Part shown: piece by piece, positions 61,056-64,000 of the stretch
Layout of the letters: the number at the start of each line of letters is the position of its first letter
Position numbering within the stretch: the first letter of the stretch is position 1
NCBI RefSeq assembly: GCF_020184175.1
Contig: NC_065530.1
Location: 62,783,260 to 62,847,259 of the forward strand
Source of the DNA: Aphis gossypii
Lineage: Eukaryota > Arthropoda > Insecta > Hemiptera > Aphididae
Reading direction: 5' to 3'
DNA: 64,000 nucleotides
The notes under the pieces: model-generated
The model's input: the letters and a program-made list of their open reading frames with translations, nothing else
Told to the model about the DNA's origin: nothing
The model's database searches: none
Program-made: the position numbers and the translations under genes

Positions 61056-64000
61056 AGTAAGTACCATTATATATAGTTATTAAACATACTTAATATGTTG
61101 TAACATAGAATTTAAGTACTATTTGCGTATTGGTAAATACTAAATATTATAACGAATACACTATGCGATAAGACGTTTCAACAACTTTTGAGTTGGGAAA
61201 AAATATTATATACGTATATGTGTATACTTTCATAATACTAAACATTTAAAACAAAATTATATCAATAAAATACATCTGTTTTGTATTAATTAATAATTTT
61301 AATTATTTGAATCATTTTATATTTTAAAAATCGTTTCATAATTTTTTCTATCGTATCAATTTATTAAATGAATTTAAATATAATTAAATAAAAAATAGTT
61401 CATTAGAATCATCTGAGTTTACTATTAACTTTATTTAAAATATACCTATTTAAAAAGTTTAATGAAATGTATTTCATATTATGCTTTAATACAAGTGTAT
61501 AATTTGAAATTTTTAAACTTAGTTTCTAAACTAAAAAATTAAAAGTATCCTATCTTAAATCACTGTAATAGTGTCATACTACTTTAGAAATTATTATTGT
61601 AGAAATTCATATCACTATTTTATCTCATTCATGACCTCAAACTATTTGAAATTAAACAATAAGTCAACTCTTATTCTAAATAACTGTATTCCACTATAGA
61701 ATATTTTGAATTTGTTGTGGTTACCTATAAGAAAACTATTATGTTATTGTATTCAAAAAGTATTTTGATCTTTATACCTAATTTTTTTTAAAAAGTTTAA
61801 AGTTTCGAAAACATATTTACATAGTTCGTATTTTTATTTATCTGCTATTTTTTTAGTCGATATATGTTAGACATTTCTCATTTTTGGTTGAATTTCTAAC
61901 AATTTATATACATACGAAATGGAAAAATTGGTTGCGACACTGAGCTATGAGAAAATTAGTTTAAAAAAACTTTTAATCTCACGAGACTATGGTAGAAAAG
62001 CACAGCAGTACTTCCATTGGTCCGTGTCTGTGTGACAATTCTCTAGAAACATTTGTATAAAAAACTAAAATCTGATTTCCTATTTATTTATACGTCAATA
62101 AATGTATATATTCAATTACTCCAGGTACAACAAATGGTTTTATGCTGTTCTCGGGCAGTTTTTTATTTTATTTATTATTATTAATGTTTAAGTATATTTA
62201 TTATTCCAATAACAACCTACTTGTGTCGTGTCATCAAAAACATTAAAGGACCACAGCGTGCTCCACGTTTTTATTTGATTTTTATTACCATCGTGTAACT
62301 GTCAAAAAAAAAAAAAATACATTTAATATAGTTGCAGGTAGCGAATTATATTAAACCGTTGTTAACGTTTATATCGTTGTTACAGCCCGTGACGTTGTTT
62401 TAATATTATACCCCACACAGTATATGGAGAACTGTACAATTTTTGTTCGTATAAAAATTGTTTTTAAAATTGATGGTTTCTCCGAAAAAAATATAACCTT
62501 TTTATTTATTAACGACAGGTAGAAAACTTATCCTTCTAAAACAAGTTTCTATCCATTTTTTTTTTCGAAAAAGTTTATTTAACTATTTTTTGTACATAAA
62601 ATAAATTAAAAATGGGCTGTATGTTAGTAGTCTAATAAAAAGGTAATATTATTTTAAAAAGGTTAATGATTTAAATTGAATATGAAATACAATAATATAC
62701 ATTTTTTCTTAGTGATCATTGTAAGTTATTGAATAAGTATTGAACATGTCTTTATCCTATTTTATTACTAGAATAATCTTATTTAATATTTAAAGCCGTG
62801 TCAAATGTTGTGTTTATCAGATTTGATTGACTATGTCTGCCGAATAATTCAATTTTAGTACAACATACGTCGTATTATATTATATATTTATATCTTTATT
62901 TTAACTTCACATATAACTTATAAGTGACTATTAGAAAACTCATTTTTTATAATTTTTTTTCTACAAATAAATAATATTAATACATAACGGTTGTTGTAAA
63001 ATGTCTAGACTTCTAGAGATCCATAATAAAAAATGCTTTGATGATTTCAAGGAAATACTACATCGATTTATATATCTATTCAATTCCTATATGTGTAATG
63101 TGTATGTAGTATATACTATATACTCCTTGGAAGTATGAGTAGTTTGAATGTGTGATTTACCTAAAATCATTAGCATAAATATATACTTTTATTTATTTAA
63201 CGTTTGAGAGTTGTCTAGACATTTTCTTCTAAATACCAATTCATTTACCAGAGCATTAACTTTTGATTATTTTTGATTTTCAAATGTAGAATAATTTTTT
63301 AATAATTTTTTTATGCATTCCAACAATCTAAAGATAATATGTTTGTTGTGAAGTTTCTACATATTTGGATTGAAATAGTAGAAAAGGATCAAAATAAAAT
63401 AATTTGTATTATTTTTAAGCAATTGGTTTAAATTTACTAGTCTGGTGTTTTAATAAAAATAAGATACTACATTATATATATTAAATTGATTTTATTTTTA
63501 GAAATATATGTAGTTCATCCGAAACACCGGAAATAATATTCAAACCACAATATTCAAAGTTGACTATGCTTTGAAATATTAACTTGTAAAGAATACGAAT
63601 AATTTAGTTAACTTTAGTATAATCATAAAAGTCAGTATCACTCGAAGGCGCGTATCAATAAAGGTCTATGAAGTTATATATTACATTTTTTTTTTTTTTT
63701 ACTATTGCCGGTTGTTAAATTATTTAAAAATATTTCACCATAGTTTACACAATATCGCAATATTTTTATATCTTTTTTTTTTTTTTGTTAAAATCATTTA
63801 TGATCTAATACATTTTAGACCTTCTTAACGTATACGAATCGAATACACATCAGCATTGTCAATTTTTATCATTTTGTGTTTTTTCCTCTCAGTGCATTAT
63901 CATTTAAGTAGGCTTTCTTCTATGTTCTACACTATAAAATAAAGAGTCTTATATAATATTATAACTTAACGATAGGGTATCCCATTTTTTATTTTTATTT
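61056..64000. other. AT-rich non-coding stretch to window end
   Basis: No gene seen. A-run at 62305-62317 and T-runs near 63686-63700 and 63773-63786. Confidence 0.4.

Noticed and set aside
60805..61056. 83-codon Cys-containing minus-strand frame
   Set aside because: It opens at TTG with no ATG near the start and no recognised family; the plus-strand donor at 61055 explains the composition edge better.
1..64000. CRISPR arrays, rRNA, bacterial operons or endosymbiont DNA
   Set aside because: No spaced repeats, no rRNA-like blocks and no dense coding were seen anywhere; spliced genes indicate nuclear eukaryotic DNA.

Overview
The window looks like nuclear DNA from an aphid (Aphididae). It is very AT-rich, it has short GT-AG introns, and it carries dispersed repeats that I recognise from aphid genomes (the 'CTGAGCGGAGCG' family at 58961-59413 and related pieces at 4571-4664, 5311-5362 and 7790-7912). 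Species cannot be fixed from this alone. There is no sign of bacterial operons, CRISPR, rRNA or tRNA. Base composition was judged by eye, not computed.

Layout. (1) 1-3991, + strand: the 3' part of a gene for a large hydrophilic protein (three exons, at least 1,282 residues in the window) with five furin-type R-X-K/R-R sites and a very acidic Glu/Gly repeat tail. (2) 9019-10662, + strand: a three-exon gene for a 91-residue secreted Gly/Tyr-rich protein. (3) 15998-24700, - strand: a five-exon gene for a 465-residue single-pass (type II) membrane protein. Its first exon (57 residues) is joined to the second across a 6 kb intron, and the junction runs through the membrane segment. (4) 19961-21038, + strand: a second copy of the 91-residue gene (91% identical), lying inside that 6 kb intron on the opposite strand. 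(5) 25-64 kb: a roughly 39 kb stretch with no convincing multi-exon gene. It holds AT-rich DNA, simple repeats, two decayed LINE fragments, an aphid repeat, several CpG-rich islands that look like promoters or regulatory DNA, and one possible 64-residue secreted peptide at 34636-34830.

How the parts relate. The two small secreted genes come from a segmental duplication (about 7853-11135 and 18705-21490) that includes upstream and downstream DNA. The second copy appears to have been inserted into the intron of the membrane-protein gene, because degenerate direct repeats of about 60 bp flank it. The upstream sequence of the two copies differs: copy 2 has lost the best TATA box of copy 1 but has a different TATA-plus-initiator segment followed by a bare ATG and a splice donor. 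This could serve as an alternative first exon. No shared pathway can be inferred; the products are all of unknown function, though all three may enter the secretory route.
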